Assembly (NCBI GenBank): GCA_963811365.1
Contig: CAWEQW010000004.1
Location: 62,001-126,000 of the forward strand
Reading direction: 5' to 3'
Length of the DNA: 64,000 bases
From: CAWEQW01 sp963811365
GTDB taxonomy: Bacteria > Actinomycetota > Actinomycetes > Propionibacteriales > Nocardioidaceae
The notes beneath the pieces were generated by a model. It was given only the letters and a program-made list of their open reading frames with translations. It was not told the DNA's origin and made no database searches. Shown piece by piece: positions 44,248 to 53,812 of this stretch. Positions within the stretch are counted from its first letter, which is position 1. Every line of letters starts with the position of its first letter. A program made the position numbers and the translations under genes.

Positions 44248-45363
44248 GCGACGCGGTGCACGAGCTCCCGGCGTCGACCGCCGACGACAGCGTCCTCGAG
44301 CGGCTCTCGGTCCTGGACCGGTTCCTCCCGGTGTGGATCCTCGCCGCGATGGCCCTCGGCCTGCTGCTCGGTCGCGTGGTGCCCGGGCTCGACGACGCGC
44401 TGGCCGCCGTTCAGGTCGGAGACGTCTCGCTGCCGATCGCCGTCGGCCTCCTGGTGATGATGTACCCGGTCCTGGCCAAGGTCCGGTACGACGAGCTCGG
44501 CCACGTCACCGGCGACCGCCCTCTGCTGGGGGTGTCGATCCTGCTGAACTGGGTGGTCGGCCCCGCGCTGATGTTCGCGCTGGCCTGGGTCTTCCTCCCC
44601 GACCTCCCGGCCTACCGCACCGGCCTGGTCATCGTCGGCCTGGCGCGGTGCATCGCCATGGTGCTGATCTGGAACGACCTCGCCTGCGGGGACCGGGAGG
44701 CCGCCGCCATCCTGGTCGCCCTCAACGCGGTCTTCCAGATCCTCGCCTTCGCGCTCCTGGGCTACTTCTACCTCCAGGTGCTGCCCGGCTGGCTCGGGCT
44801 CGAGCAGGCCGCGCTGCAGGTCTCCGTCGGCGCGATCGCCCGCAGCGTGCTGGTCTTCCTCGGCATCCCCCTGCTGGCCGGGTTCCTGACCCGGACTCTC
44901 GGCGAGCGCGCGAAGGGCCGCGAGTGGTACGAGACCCGGCTGCTGCCGCGGATCGGTCCGGCCGCGCTCTACGGTCTGCTGTTCACGATCGTCATCCTCT
45001 TCGCGCTGCAGGGCGCACACGATCACCTCCCAGCCCCTGGACGTGGTGCGGATCGCGCGTACCGCTGCTCGGCGTACTTCGCGCTGATGTGGGGCGGCTC
45101 GATGCTGCTGACCCGGGGACTGCGGTTCCGACTACCCGCAGGCGACCGCGGTCTCGTTCACCGCTGCCGGCAACAACTTCGAGCTCGCGATCGCGGTGGC
45201 GATCGGCGTCTTCGGCGTCACCAGCGGCCAGGCGCTCGCCGGCGTGGTCGGACCCCTGATCGAGGTGCCGGCGCTGGTCGGGCTGGTCTACGTCGGGCTG
45301 TGGGCGCGCCGCTTCTTCCCCGACCAGCAGGCCCGTCCCGACCCGACCGGAGCCGTCCGGTGA
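44244..45363 (+). CDS. acr3: ACR3-type arsenite efflux permease, frameshifted
   Basis: 10 hydrophobic segments. ACR3 landmarks: FLPVWILAAMALGLLLGRVV, GLLVMMYPVLAKVRYDEL, GLARCIAMVLIWNDLACGD with the essential Cys, and TAAGNNFELAIAVAIGVFGV in another frame. Breaks near 45016-45060 and 45125 lie between FALQG and YFALMWGG and after TRGL; the natural end is GAVR at 45363. GTG start overlaps the arsR2 stop (GTGA). Exports As(OH)3 using the proton gradient. Confidence 0.88.
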
Positions 45364-45780
45364 GCAGCACCGTGCCCGACCGCCGCCCGAGGGTCGCGTC
45401 CCCCAGGTCGTCTTCGCCTGCGTCCGCAACGGCGGCCGCTCGGTGATCAGCCGGGTGCTCGCCGAGCACTACGCGGGCGGCCGCGTCGTCGCGCTGTCCG
45501 CCGGCACCCAGCCGGGCGAGCACATCCACCCGGAGGTCGTCGACGTGCTCGAGCGGCTCGGGCCTCGACACCTCCGCGCGAGCACCCGAAGCTGCTCACC
45601 CGCGAGACGGTCGCGGCCAGCGACCTCGCCATCACCCTCGGCTGCGGCGAGGAGTGCCCCTACGTCCCCGGGGTGCGGTACGTCGACTGGCCGGTCGACG
45701 ACCCCGGCGGGCAGGACGAGGCCACCGTGCGGAGGATCGTCGCCGACCTCGACGCCCGGGTCCGGGGGCTGCTCGTCTAG
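45360..45780 (+). CDS. arsC: Arsenate reductase, LMW phosphatase type, frameshifted
   Basis: Reduces As(V) to As(III) for ACR3 export. Phosphatase loop CVRNGGR (C-X5-R) in VVFACVRNGGRSVISRVLAE, then SAGTQPGEHIHPEVVDVLE; catalytic-Cys partners in ITLGCGEECPYVPGV and the Asp in YVDWPVDDP. Breaks near 45395, 45572 and 45590. GTG start overlaps the acr3 stop; stop TAG at 45778-45780. Mycothiol/mycoredoxin-coupled type expected in actinobacteria. Confidence 0.85.
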
Positions 45781-45865
45781 CTGGTTCCGGACCTCGACCT
45801 GCCGCCGTCGGTGGTCGCCCCCGCCTGACCCGACGGCCGCGGTCTCCGGGTGGGCGGGACCGGGC

Positions 45866-46880
45866 TCAGCGGCGGGGGTCGACGTGCACCTTGGGACCTC
45901 CGCCCGCGTCCGGTGGACGGGCCCCGGCCAGCACCGCGCCGACCGCGTCGAGCCCGACCGTGCCGGCGACCAGCGGCCGGGGGTCGACGTCGCCACCGGC
46001 GTAGTGCTCGATCGTGCCGGCGAGGCCGGGCGATGCGCTGAGCACGCCGACGGCGGTGACGTCCTTCAGCGCGAGCAGCCGGGTGTCGACGCGGCTCGGG
46101 GTGCCCGCCAGCCCGACGTACACGACCCGGCGCCCCGGCTCCACGAGCTCCAGCGCCAGCGCCGGCAGGGCGGGGTCGTTGGACGCCTCGATGACGGCGT
46201 CGAAGGTCAGGGCGGGGAGGGTGTCGGCGCTCCACACGCCGTCGAACCCGAGGGACCGGGCGAAGGCGAGGGACCGCGGGGAGCGACCCAGGAGGTGCAC
46301 CTGCGCGCCGGCCGCTCGCGCGAACATCGCGACCAGGAGGCCCGATCGTGCCGGGACCCATGACCAGCACCCGGTCCCCGGTCCGCAGGTCCGCACCCTG
46401 CACCGCGCGCAGTGCGTTGCCACCGGGCTCGACGAGGGCGCCCATCGCGTCGTCGACAGAGTCGGGCAGGGCATGCAGCGCGGTCACCGGTACGACGAGC
46501 TGCTCGGCGAGCGCGCCCGGCCACCCGCCGCGGATGCCGATCTCGTAGCGGTCGGCGCAGACGTGCTGGCGCCCGCTCCGGCACCTGCGGCACCGGCCGC
46601 AGCCGAGCATGGTGTCGCCGGTGACGCGACGCCCGAGCCAGGCCGCGTCCACCCCGACACCAGCCGCGGCGACGGTGCCCGACCACTCGTGCCCCAGCCG
46701 CATCGGGAAGTGGGCGTGGCCGTCCTCGAGGTACTGCATCTCCCCGGTGAAGAACTCGACGTCGGTGCCGCACACGCCGACCCGCGTCACGTCGACGACC
46801 ACCTGGCCCGGGCCGGCAGCCGGAGCGTCGACCTCCTGGACCGCCGCCTCGTACGGGGCGGTGACGACGAACGCGCGCAT
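45866..46880 (-). CDS. Zinc-dependent medium-chain dehydrogenase, one frameshift
   Basis: Sorbitol/threonine dehydrogenase-like. CGTDVEFFTGEM (catalytic Zn Cys), LGHEWSGTV (His-Glu), structural zinc cysteines CGRCRRCRSGRQHVC, then NAD-binding VMGPGTIGLLVAMFARAAGA. The shift near 46340 falls inside that Rossmann motif. Ends KVHVDPRR. Starts 24 nt after the SMP-30 stop; together they suggest oxidation of a sugar or polyol. Acceptor or donor sugar unknown. Confidence 0.83.
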
Positions 46881-46903
46881 GGTCCTGGCCTCGGAGTGAG
46901 CCG

Positions 46904-47794
46904 TCAGGCCCTCGGTGCCCGAGCCCACGCGGTGGCCGGCAGACCGGGGACGCCGACCTTCGCGGTGAACAGCCGGCCCGAGTCCGGGAAGGCGCGACGC
47001 TGCTCATCGGTGAGCTCGTCGGTGGCCGTGGTGACGACGAGCAGCTCCAGGTCCTCGCCGGCGAAGGCGACGCTGGAGGTGTGCGGCGCCGCGACCTCGA
47101 CGCGACCGACGACGTCGCCCCGGGGGCTGTAGCGCCGTACCTCTCCGGCGCCCCACAGCGCCACCCACAGGTGGTCCTCGGCGTCGACGCAGATGCCGTC
47201 GGGCATGCCGTCGCCCATCTCCAGATGCACCCGCCGAGGACCGACGAGGCCGGTCGCCACGTCGTACTCGCGGGAGAAGACCACGTGGCGTGTCGTGTCC
47301 ACGCTGAACATCGTCCGACTGTCGACCGACCATGCGAGGCCGTTGGACAGCGTGAGGTCGTCGTCGAGCACGGTGACCCGCCCGTCCTCGACGCGGACCA
47401 GGGTCTCCTCCTGCGACGGGTCCTCGCCGAGGGTCATCGACCCGACGAGGAACCGGCCCGCGGGGTCGACCTTGCCGTCGTTGAGCCGGCGGCGGGAGCC
47501 TTCGGGCAGCAGCCGGACGCCCTGCGTGCGCCGGCCGTCGGCTTCGACGCTCACGAGTCGGTCGTGGGCGGCGACCAGGAGGGCACCGTCGGCGGCCGCG
47601 ACGACCGCACCGACCGTGGAGTCGAACTCCAGCCGCTGCCGGACGTCGACGGTGGCGCCGTCGAGCGCGCCGACGAGCACCGCGCCGGCCTGGATGTCGA
47701 CCCAGAGCAGCCGCGAGCGCGGCGCGTCCCACAACGGTCCCTCGGCCAGCACGAACGCCTCACGCGTCGCCGGCGCGGCCGCCCAGGTCTCCAT
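46904..47794 (-). CDS. SMP-30/gluconolactonase/LRE family protein
   Basis: 296 aa six-bladed propeller. FVLAEGPLWDAPRSRLLWVD (metal Glu), RRLNDGKVDPAGRFLVGSMT (Asn-Asp), LSNGLAWSVDSRTMFSVDT, MPDGICVDAEDHLWVALWGA (Asp). Calcium- or zinc-dependent sugar lactonase. ATG 47792-47794 with GGAGGG upstream. First gene of a unit with the dehydrogenase: sugar oxidised, lactone hydrolysed. Confidence 0.87.
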   Translation of the reverse strand: METWAAAPATREAFVLAEGPLWDAPRSRLLWVDIQAGAVLVGALDGATVDVRQRLEFDSTVGAVVAAADGALLVAAHDRLVSVEADGRRTQGVRLLPEGSRRRLNDGKVDPAGRFLVGSMTLGEDPSQEETLVRVEDGRVTVLDDDLTLSNGLAWSVDSRTMFSVDTTRHVVFSREYDVATGLVGPRRVHLEMGDGMPDGICVDAEDHLWVALWGAGEVRRYSPRGDVVGRVEVAAPHTSSVAFAGEDLELLVVTTATDELTDEQRRAFPDSGRLFTAKVGVPGLPATAWARAPRA

Positions 47795-47931
47795 CACACC
47801 CTCCTCGTCGTCGGACAGGTACCGATTGGACCACGTCGCGAGACGTCGCTTCGAGAACGGCCCGCGGCCGCGCTGAGCCGCCTGTCCCCGCAGGGTCGAG
47901 ACGCCGCGGTCCCCGGGTCGCCCGACCGGCG

Positions 47932-49401
47932 TCAGATGGTCGGGCAGGTGGTCAGCACCACCCACGCCGCCCCGTCGCCGCCGCGCTCTCCGCCCACGCG
48001 CCGGTAGCCGTCCCGGTAGCGAACCGACGGCAGCAGCGGGCGCGGCACCAGCATCGTCCCTGTCCGCCCACGACCGGCGACGGCGAGGGTGGCCAGGCTG
48101 ACCCGCAGCTGCCAGGCCAGCAACGGCAGCTGGAACGGGGTGGTGCTCACCGGGCCGCACCGCAGCAGCCCGGCCCGGCCACCGGCCATGGCGACGGTCT
48201 TCGGCAGTCCGTCCTGCCACGACTCGGCCTGGCGTCCGCCGACGACGCTGCCGTGCAGCTGGCCGGCCGTCCAGACGACCCTCGGCGCCACGGCGAGCAC
48301 CAGTCCCCCGGCGAGGCAGGCGGCGACGACGAGCCCCCGCCTTCCCGCGAACCGCCTCCGAACCGCGTGCAGGACGTCCGCGACGCCGACCCCGGCCACG
48401 ACGCAGGCCAGGCCGACGGCCGGCATCAAGTAGCGCGGAGCACCGGTCGCGAGCCGTCCCTGCGCCAGGACGGCGTCGACCGCCAGCCACCCCAGCGCCG
48501 CCAGGCCGATCAGCCAGGTCGGGCGGCGGTCGCCACGCTGCCACGAGAGCAGCGCCACGGCGAGCCCGACCAGGAACAGCACGACCACCGGCCCGGACAT
48601 GAGCGGCCAGGTCTCCCGGACGGTCGCGAGCCCCGGGTAGCGGCTGAGCAGCGGGCCGCCCTGGCTCTGGTGGGTGGCCGCGTCGGCCGACCGGGAGAGC
48701 CGGCCCGCACCGAACCAGTCCAGGGCGAACCACACTGCCGGGACCGCGACCCCGAGCAGACCTGCCAGGACGGTCGCCGAGAGCGTCCGCAGCCTGCGCC
48801 GCCTCGTCCCGCCGTGCAGCGCCAGCCACAGGGCGTAGCCGAGCACCGCCGGCCAGACCTCGGGTCGGAGCAGCCCGGCCACCACCAGCCAGACGAGCGC
48901 CGTGCGGCGGTGGGACCGGACGTGACAGTCGACGGCGGCGAGCACCGCTGCGGTCGTCCAGGGCTCCGACATGCCGTTGACGAAGAGCCGGCCGAGGAGC
49001 TCGCCGGCCAGCGCGAGGAAGACTGCGGCCACGCTCCCCGCCAGGGCACCGCCGAGCAGCCGACCCAGGCGGAAGGCGACACCGAAGGCGAGGAAGGTGC
49101 CGGCCCGCGCCACCAGCAGCCACAGGACCGGTGCGGCAGCGCCTGCGGGCGCGAGCAGGGCGTCGACGAACATCGGGAGCGGCTTCACCGCCGTGGCTGC
49201 GTCCCGGGTGTCCAGACCGAGGTGCGCGATCTCCCTGCCCCAGACCAGCCACGACCAGGCGTCGTAGGCGACGCTGTGCGGCAGCAGCACCAGGGTCGCG
49301 CCGGCCAGGACGAACGACCCGGTCACGAGAAGCACCCAGTCCCTGGCGCCACCGACCCGTGGGTCGGCCGGTCGGTCCGGCTCACTCGATGGTGACGTCA
49401 T
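47932..49401 (-). CDS. Multi-pass membrane protein, GT-C mannosyltransferase-like
   Basis: 489 aa, ~11-12 hydrophobic segments. First segment followed by SVAYDAWSWLVWGREIAHLG, with an acidic loop as in GT-C glycosyltransferases (D of the first extracytoplasmic loop); KPLPMFVDALL and NGMSEPWTTAAVLAA follow. C-terminal tail WVVLTTCPTI. Likely transfers sugars from a lipid carrier onto wall polymers, lipids or proteins; donor and acceptor unknown. ATG 49399-49401. Confidence 0.7.
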   Translation of the reverse strand: MTSPSSEPDRPADPRVGGARDWVLLVTGSFVLAGATLVLLPHSVAYDAWSWLVWGREIAHLGLDTRDAATAVKPLPMFVDALLAPAGAAAPVLWLLVARAGTFLAFGVAFRLGRLLGGALAGSVAAVFLALAGELLGRLFVNGMSEPWTTAAVLAAVDCHVRSHRRTALVWLVVAGLLRPEVWPAVLGYALWLALHGGTRRRRLRTLSATVLAGLLGVAVPAVWFALDWFGAGRLSRSADAATHQSQGGPLLSRYPGLATVRETWPLMSGPVVVLFLVGLAVALLSWQRGDRRPTWLIGLAALGWLAVDAVLAQGRLATGAPRYLMPAVGLACVVAGVGVADVLHAVRRRFAGRRGLVVAACLAGGLVLAVAPRVVWTAGQLHGSVVGGRQAESWQDGLPKTVAMAGGRAGLLRCGPVSTTPFQLPLLAWQLRVSLATLAVAGRGRTGTMLVPRPLLPSVRYRDGYRRVGGERGGDGAAWVVLTTCPTI

Positions 49402-49545
49402 CTGACCCTTGTGGCCGATCCTCGTGGTGGGAGCGATCGTAGCTCCGCGCAGGCGTCGTTCGCGGCGTACGGCGACGGGGTGTTCCCCGCCCGATATAGG
49501 TTGTCTATCGCGCTTCTGGGGAATACCGCCGCGCGGCTGCGGACA

Positions 49546-49883
49546 GTGATCCGGTTCGCGACCCTGGTCGCGGTCGGCTTCGCGTCGACCTTCTCCGCCC
49601 TGGCCTCTCACCTCGGGATCGCCGACCCGGTCCCGCGCAGCGGCGCGACGCTGGCCAGGCCGGGCGAGAGGTGCCGGCCGAGCCGACCACCTGGCACGCC
49701 CGCTACCGCGCGGAGTTCCCCGGGTGCGTGCGGCGCTTCCGGGATCCTCACCAGGTTCGGGCCGACCTGCTCGTGGTCACCGGTGACGCCGCGGTGCAGC
49801 CGGCTGTCTTCGACCTGGCCTGGCGGCTCGACCACGACCACCGGCGCGGCAACGACGTGTGGGTGGTCGGGTCCTGCCGCTGA
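49546..49883 (+). CDS. Small, probably exported protein with a frameshift, unrecognised
   Basis: From GTG 49546: IRFATLVAVGFASTFSALAS looks like a signal peptide, followed by HLGIADPVPRSGATLARPG. A break near 49670 joins a second frame: PTTWHARYRAEFPGCVRRFR, LLVVTGDAAVQPAVFDLAWR, ending HRRGNDVWVVGSCR. About 110 aa. No family recognised. It faces away from the GT-C gene. Confidence 0.4.
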
Positions 49884-50110
49884 ACCCTCGAGGGCGTCAT
49901 CGTGACGGGGTCTCGAGAGACTTCACCCGAACGGCGGCTGCCGGGTCCTGCCCTTGGGCGAGGCCTCGGCCTGATGCGCCGCCGAGGACTGCAGTCCCGC
50001 TCGAACGGCTGAAGCCGGGCGAGCACGTGCGCCGGCACCGCTACAGCGGCACCGATGCCCGGTCCGCCGACAGCTGCGGGCCCGGTGCGTCACGCACGAG
50101 CGGCCGGGGC
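49884..50110. other. No gene recognised
   Basis: Short stretch between the small + strand gene and the tRNA-Ser(CGA) terminator hairpin; no coding frame is convincing. Confidence 0.35.
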
Positions 50111-50151
50111 GTGCTCGTGGGTGCGTCCATGTCCAACGCACCCACGAGCAC
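50111..50151 (-). terminator. Perfect 16-bp hairpin downstream of tRNA-Ser(CGA)
   Basis: GTGCTCGTGGGTGCGT, 9-nt loop, ACGCACCCACGAGCAC. It lies 65 nt past the 3' end of tRNA-Ser on its strand and is the strongest simple hairpin in this window. Confidence 0.75.
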
Positions 50152-50215
50152 ACCGAGATCGAGGACATCTCCATGCCTCGACCCGGATCCGTCTGGGCGG
50201 ATCGCTCACGGTTGG

Positions 50216-50302
50216 CGGTGGCGGTGGGATTTGAACCCACGGAGGGCTTGAACCCTCACACGCTTTCGAGGCGTGCTCCTTAGGCCGCTCGGACACGCCA
50301 CC
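50216..50302 (-). tRNA. tRNA-Ser(CGA)
   Basis: Minus-strand acceptor GGTGGCG (5' end at 50302) pairs with CGCCACC; discriminator G at 50216. Anticodon arm CACGC-CTCGAAA-GCGTG gives CGA. Long variable arm and GGTTCAAATCC T-arm fit a class II tRNA. CCA not encoded. Confidence 0.95.
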
Positions 50303-50812
50303 GCCGACGAGGGTACTGGACCGCCTCCGGGCCGAGATCGGGCCGGGTCACCGGTGCGAGGGCGAAGAACTCGCGCAGCAGGGCCGACGCACTCGGCCTC
50401 GAGGACCCCGCCGACCACCTCGGGCCGGTGGTTCAGCCGACGGTCGCGCACGACGTCCCACAGCGAGCCGACCGCGCCCGCCTTCTGGTCGCACGGCCCC
50501 GAACACCAGGCGGTCGACGCGCGCCAGCACCAGCGCGCCGGCGCACATCGTGCACGGCTCGAGCGTGACCACCAGGGTGCAGCCGTCGAGCCGCCAGCCA
50601 CCGCGTCGCCGCGCCGCCGCGCGCAGCGCCACCACCTCGGCGTGCGCGGTGGGGTCGGCGTCGGCCTCGCGCGCGTTGCGTCCGCGGCCGACCACGGAGC
50701 CGGCCCCGTCCAGGACGACCGCGCCGATGGGCACGTCACCCGTGCCCGGCGCAGCGCGCGCCTCGTCGAGGGCCAGCCGCATGGCGTCGGCCCAGCCGTC
50801 GTACCGGTCCAT
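50280..50812 (-). CDS. tadA: tRNA-specific adenosine deaminase, frameshifted
   Basis: Makes inosine-34 in tRNA-Arg(ACG). DAMRLALDEARAAPGTGDVP, IGAVVL, catalytic zinc motif HAEVVALR (His-Ala-Glu) and TLEPCTMCAGALVLARVDRL (PCxxC). A break near 50495 precedes DQKAGAVGSLWDVVRDRRLN, HRPEVVGGVLEAEC and a second near 50395 precedes LLREFFALAPVTRPDLG. In that last frame the first stop is TAA at 50280-50282, inside the tRNA-Ser gene; a nearer stop exists at 50348 in another frame. ATG 50812 overlaps the preceding stop. Confidence 0.87.
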
Positions 50813-51312
50813 CAGGGGGCCGCGACCCCGAGCACCTCGCCGTACAGGGCGCCGAAGCCGAGCCGGGCGGCGATGTCGCCGAGCATCTCGTCGGGGAAGA
50901 GGTCCTCGTCGTCGTCGAGGAGCGCACCCATGTCCATGGCGCCCATGCCGAGGTCCGCGACGATGCCCAGGTCGCCCGCGGGCGCCGGCTCGTCCTCGTC
51001 GTCGGGCAGCGGCAGCTCGAGCGCGTCCACGGCCGAACGGGCGACCGGCCAGTCGGTCGCCGCGGTCACGTCGGACAGCAGCACCCGGGTCTGTGCGCCG
51101 AGCACCCGCACGAGCAGGAAGAAGTCCTCGTCGACCGACACCATGCCGAGGGCTCCCGCGTCGCCGGGCCAGCGGCGGAGCTCGGCGGCCAGCACCTCGA
51201 CGTCGACGGCCCGGTCCTCCGCCAGCTCGGCGAGCTGCCAGACGCCCTCCTCGCGGTAGGCCACCAGGGCGAAGTCGACCGCATCGGCCGTGGCTCCCGC
51301 GTCCACCGACAT
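50812..51312 (-). CDS. tRNA adenosine deaminase-associated protein
   Basis: 166 aa. Conserved actinobacterial partner encoded with tadA (TIGR03941-type). VDFALVAYREEGVWQLAELA, LRRWPGDAGALGMVSVDEDF, FFLLVRVLG and a very acidic end (LPDDEDEPAPAG; LLDDDEDLFPDEMLGDIAAR). Ends AAP with TGATG overlap to tadA. Role unknown; perhaps helps TadA fold or bind tRNA. Confidence 0.85.
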   Translation of the reverse strand: MSVDAGATADAVDFALVAYREEGVWQLAELAEDRAVDVEVLAAELRRWPGDAGALGMVSVDEDFFLLVRVLGAQTRVLLSDVTAATDWPVARSAVDALELPLPDDEDEPAPAGDLGIVADLGMGAMDMGALLDDDEDLFPDEMLGDIAARLGFGALYGEVLGVAAP

Positions 51313-51388
51313 GCGCTCCTCCTCGGGCGAGACGTCCTCGTCGAGGATGACAGAGTGCCCGGCCTCGCACCAGAGACGAACGATCCCC

Positions 51389-51394
51389 TAGGTT
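51389..51394 (+). promoter_or_regulatory. -10 box TAGGTT for upp
   Basis: TAGGTT, then GTCGGC, then ATG at 51401: leaderless spacing of 6 nt. Confidence 0.55.
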
Positions 51395-51400
51395 GTCGGC

Positions 51401-52042
51401 ATGCGGATCCACGTCGCCGACCACCCGCTGGTCGCGCACAAGCTCACCGCTCTGCGCGACGAACGCACCGAGTCCCCGACGTTCCGGCGGCTCGCCGACG
51501 AGCTGGTGACGCTGCTCGCCTACGAGGCCACCCGGGACGTCCGCGTCGAGCCGGTCACCGTCCGGACCCCGGTCGCGCAGGCGCGCGGCACCCACCTGGC
51601 GCTGCCGAAGCCGCTCGTCGTGCCCATCCTGCGCGCCGGGCTCGGCATGCTCGACGGGATGATGCGGCTGCTGCCCACGGCCGAGGTGGGCTTCCTCGGC
51701 ATGGTGCGCAACGAGGAGACGCTGCAGGCCTCGACGTACGCCGAACGGCTCCCCGACGACCTCTCCGGGCGCCAGTGCTACGTGCTCGACCCGATGCTCG
51801 CGACCGGCGGCACCCTCGCCGCGGCGATCCGGTTCCTCGTGGACCGCGGCGCCGACCACATCACCGCGATCTGCCTGCTCACCGCCCCCGAGGGGTGCGA
51901 CAACGTGGAGAAGGGGCTGGCCGGCCTCGACATCCCGGTCAGCATCGTCACGGCCGGCATGGACGAGCGGCTGAACGAGAAGGGCTACATCGTGCCCGGC
52001 CTCGGGGACGCCGGCGACCGGCTGTACGGCATCGTCCGCTGA
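51401..52042 (+). CDS. upp: Uracil phosphoribosyltransferase
   Basis: 213 aa, normal length. Uracil + PRPP to UMP (pyrimidine salvage). VVPILRAGLGMLDGMMRLLP, VGFLGMVRNEET, PRPP loop VLDPMLATGGTLAAAI and the C-terminal GYIVPGLGDAGDRLYGI uracil-binding region. Intact. Divergent from the tadA pair, a common actinobacterial arrangement. A weak hairpin (CCCGCG/CGCGGG near 52060-52079) separates it from pntB. Confidence 0.95.
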   Translation: MRIHVADHPLVAHKLTALRDERTESPTFRRLADELVTLLAYEATRDVRVEPVTVRTPVAQARGTHLALPKPLVVPILRAGLGMLDGMMRLLPTAEVGFLGMVRNEETLQASTYAERLPDDLSGRQCYVLDPMLATGGTLAAAIRFLVDRGADHITAICLLTAPEGCDNVEKGLAGLDIPVSIVTAGMDERLNEKGYIVPGLGDAGDRLYGIVR

Positions 52043-52109
52043 CCTCCGACGCACCTCGCCCGCGGTCACCGCGCGGGAGAGCCCGGCGGGACCGCGGACG
52101 GAGCGGGGG

Positions 52110-53492
52110 TCAGAGGGTCTTCACGGCGCTGAGCAGCTTGCCGAGCGAGTCCTTCGCGTCCCCGAACAGCAGGGTCGTCTTGGGGTCGAAGAGCAGCTCG
52201 TTCTCGATGCCCGCGAAGCCCGGCCGCATCGACCGCTTCATGAACACGATCTGCTGCGCCTCGTCGGCGTTCAGGATCGGCATGCCGTAGATCGGCGCGC
52301 CGGGCGTCGTCTTGGCGGCCGGGTTCACGACGTCGTTCGCGCCGACGACGAGGACGACGTCGGTCTGCTTGAACTCGCCGTTGATGTCGTCCATCTCCTT
52401 GAGCTGCTCGTACGGCACCTGCGCCTCGGCGAGCAGCACGTTCATGTGCCCCGGCATCCGGCCGGCGACCGGGTGGATGGCGTAGTCGACGTGTACTCCG
52501 CGGGTCATCAGCACGTCGACGAGCTCGCGCAGGGTGTGCTGCGCCTGGGCCACCGCGAGGCCGTAGCCCGGCACGATGATCACCTTGTTGGCGTAGCCGA
52601 GCAGGATCGCGACGTCCTCGGGTCCGGCCGACCGCACCGGGCGGGTCGAGGCCTCCCCGGCGCCGAGCGTGGAGCCGCCCTTGAGGGCGCCGAACAGGAT
52701 GTTGAGCACCGAGCGGCCCATCGCGGCAGCCATCAGCTTGGTCAGGAACGTGCCGGAGGCACCGACCAGGGTGCCGGCCACGAGCAGGACGGTGTTGCCG
52801 AGCACGTAGCCGCTCGCGGCCACCGAGAGGCCGGTGAACGCGTTCAGCAGCGAGATCACGATCGGCACGTCGGCGCCGCCGACCGGCAGCACCAGCAGCA
52901 CGCCGAGCAGCAGGCCGACCAGCCCCAGCAGGACGCCGATCCACACCGCCGGGCTGGTCACCGTGAGCACCCACAGCACCACCGCCACGAGCATGCTGGC
53001 ACCGAAGGCGATCGGCAGCCCGGTGAAGATGACCGGCCGCGAGGTCATCAGCTCCTGGAGCTTGGCGAAGGTGACCAGCGATCCGGCGAACGACACGGTG
53101 CCCACCAGGATCGTGAAGCCGGTGGCCACCAGGGCGAACGACGCGGTGTCCGCGGTGTTGCTGTTGCTGAGCTCGAGCAGCGCCACCAGCGCAGCAGCGC
53201 CACCGCCGACGCCGTTGAACAGCGCCACGAGCTGCGGCATCTGGGTCATCTGCACGCGGCGCGCACCGACGAAGCCGACCACGGCGCCGATGGCGATCGC
53301 GACGAGGATCCAGCCGACATGGTGGAGGTCGGCGTAGAAGAACACGACCACGCAGGCCAGCACCGCGCCGAAGGCGCCGATGAGGTTGCCGCCGCGGGCG
53401 GTCCGCGGACCGGAGAGCCCCTTGAGCGCCAGGATGAAGCAGATCGCAGAGACCAGGTAGGCGAGCTGGGCCCAGACCGGGGTGCCGTTCAC
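52110..53492 (-). CDS. pntB: NAD(P) transhydrogenase subunit beta
   Basis: 460 aa. N-terminal ~260 residues hold 8-9 membrane helices of the proton channel (LAYLVSAICFILALKGLSGP, IAIGAVVGFVGARRVQMTQM); the C-terminal domain III binds NADP: GYGLAVAQAQHTLRELVDVL, YAIHPVAGRMPGHMNVLLAE, VLVVGANDVVNPAAKT. Couples proton flow to NADH + NADP exchange. Start overlaps pntAb stop by 4 nt. Confidence 0.95.
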   Translation of the reverse strand: MNGTPVWAQLAYLVSAICFILALKGLSGPRTARGGNLIGAFGAVLACVVVFFYADLHHVGWILVAIAIGAVVGFVGARRVQMTQMPQLVALFNGVGGGAAALVALLELSNSNTADTASFALVATGFTILVGTVSFAGSLVTFAKLQELMTSRPVIFTGLPIAFGASMLVAVVLWVLTVTSPAVWIGVLLGLVGLLLGVLLVLPVGGADVPIVISLLNAFTGLSVAASGYVLGNTVLLVAGTLVGASGTFLTKLMAAAMGRSVLNILFGALKGGSTLGAGEASTRPVRSAGPEDVAILLGYANKVIIVPGYGLAVAQAQHTLRELVDVLMTRGVHVDYAIHPVAGRMPGHMNVLLAEAQVPYEQLKEMDDINGEFKQTDVVLVVGANDVVNPAAKTTPGAPIYGMPILNADEAQQIVFMKRSMRPGFAGIENELLFDPKTTLLFGDAKDSLGKLLSAVKTL

Positions 53493-53812
53493 GGGCGGGC
53501 TCCGTCCTGCTCGGAGGGCGCGGCCGACTTCGGCTTCTTCCGCACGAACATCTGCAGCATCCGGTCGGTGACCACGAACCCGCCGACCATGTTGACCGAG
53601 GCGAGCACCACCGCGACGAGGCCCACCACCAGCTCCAGGGTGTTCTCCGCGTAGCCGGTCACCAGGATGGCGCCGAGCAGGATGATGCCGTGGATCGCGT
53701 TGGCTCCCGACATCAGCGGGGTGTGCAACGTCGAGGAGACCTTCGAGATCACCTCGATGCCGACGAACACGCTGAGGACGAAGATCGTCAGCCAGACGAC
53801 CGCCTCGCTCAT
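53489..53812 (-). CDS. NAD(P) transhydrogenase subunit alpha, membrane part
   Basis: 107 aa (PntAb/PntA2). Three hydrophobic segments: WLTIFVLSVFVGIEVISKV, ANAIHGIILLGAILVTGY, LVVGLVAVVLASVNMVGGFV; STLHTPLMSGANAIHG is the family signature. ATG 53810-53812 overlaps the alpha-1 stop. Confidence 0.93.
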   Translation of the reverse strand: MSEAVVWLTIFVLSVFVGIEVISKVSSTLHTPLMSGANAIHGIILLGAILVTGYAENTLELVVGLVAVVLASVNMVGGFVVTDRMLQMFVRKKPKSAAPSEQDGARP

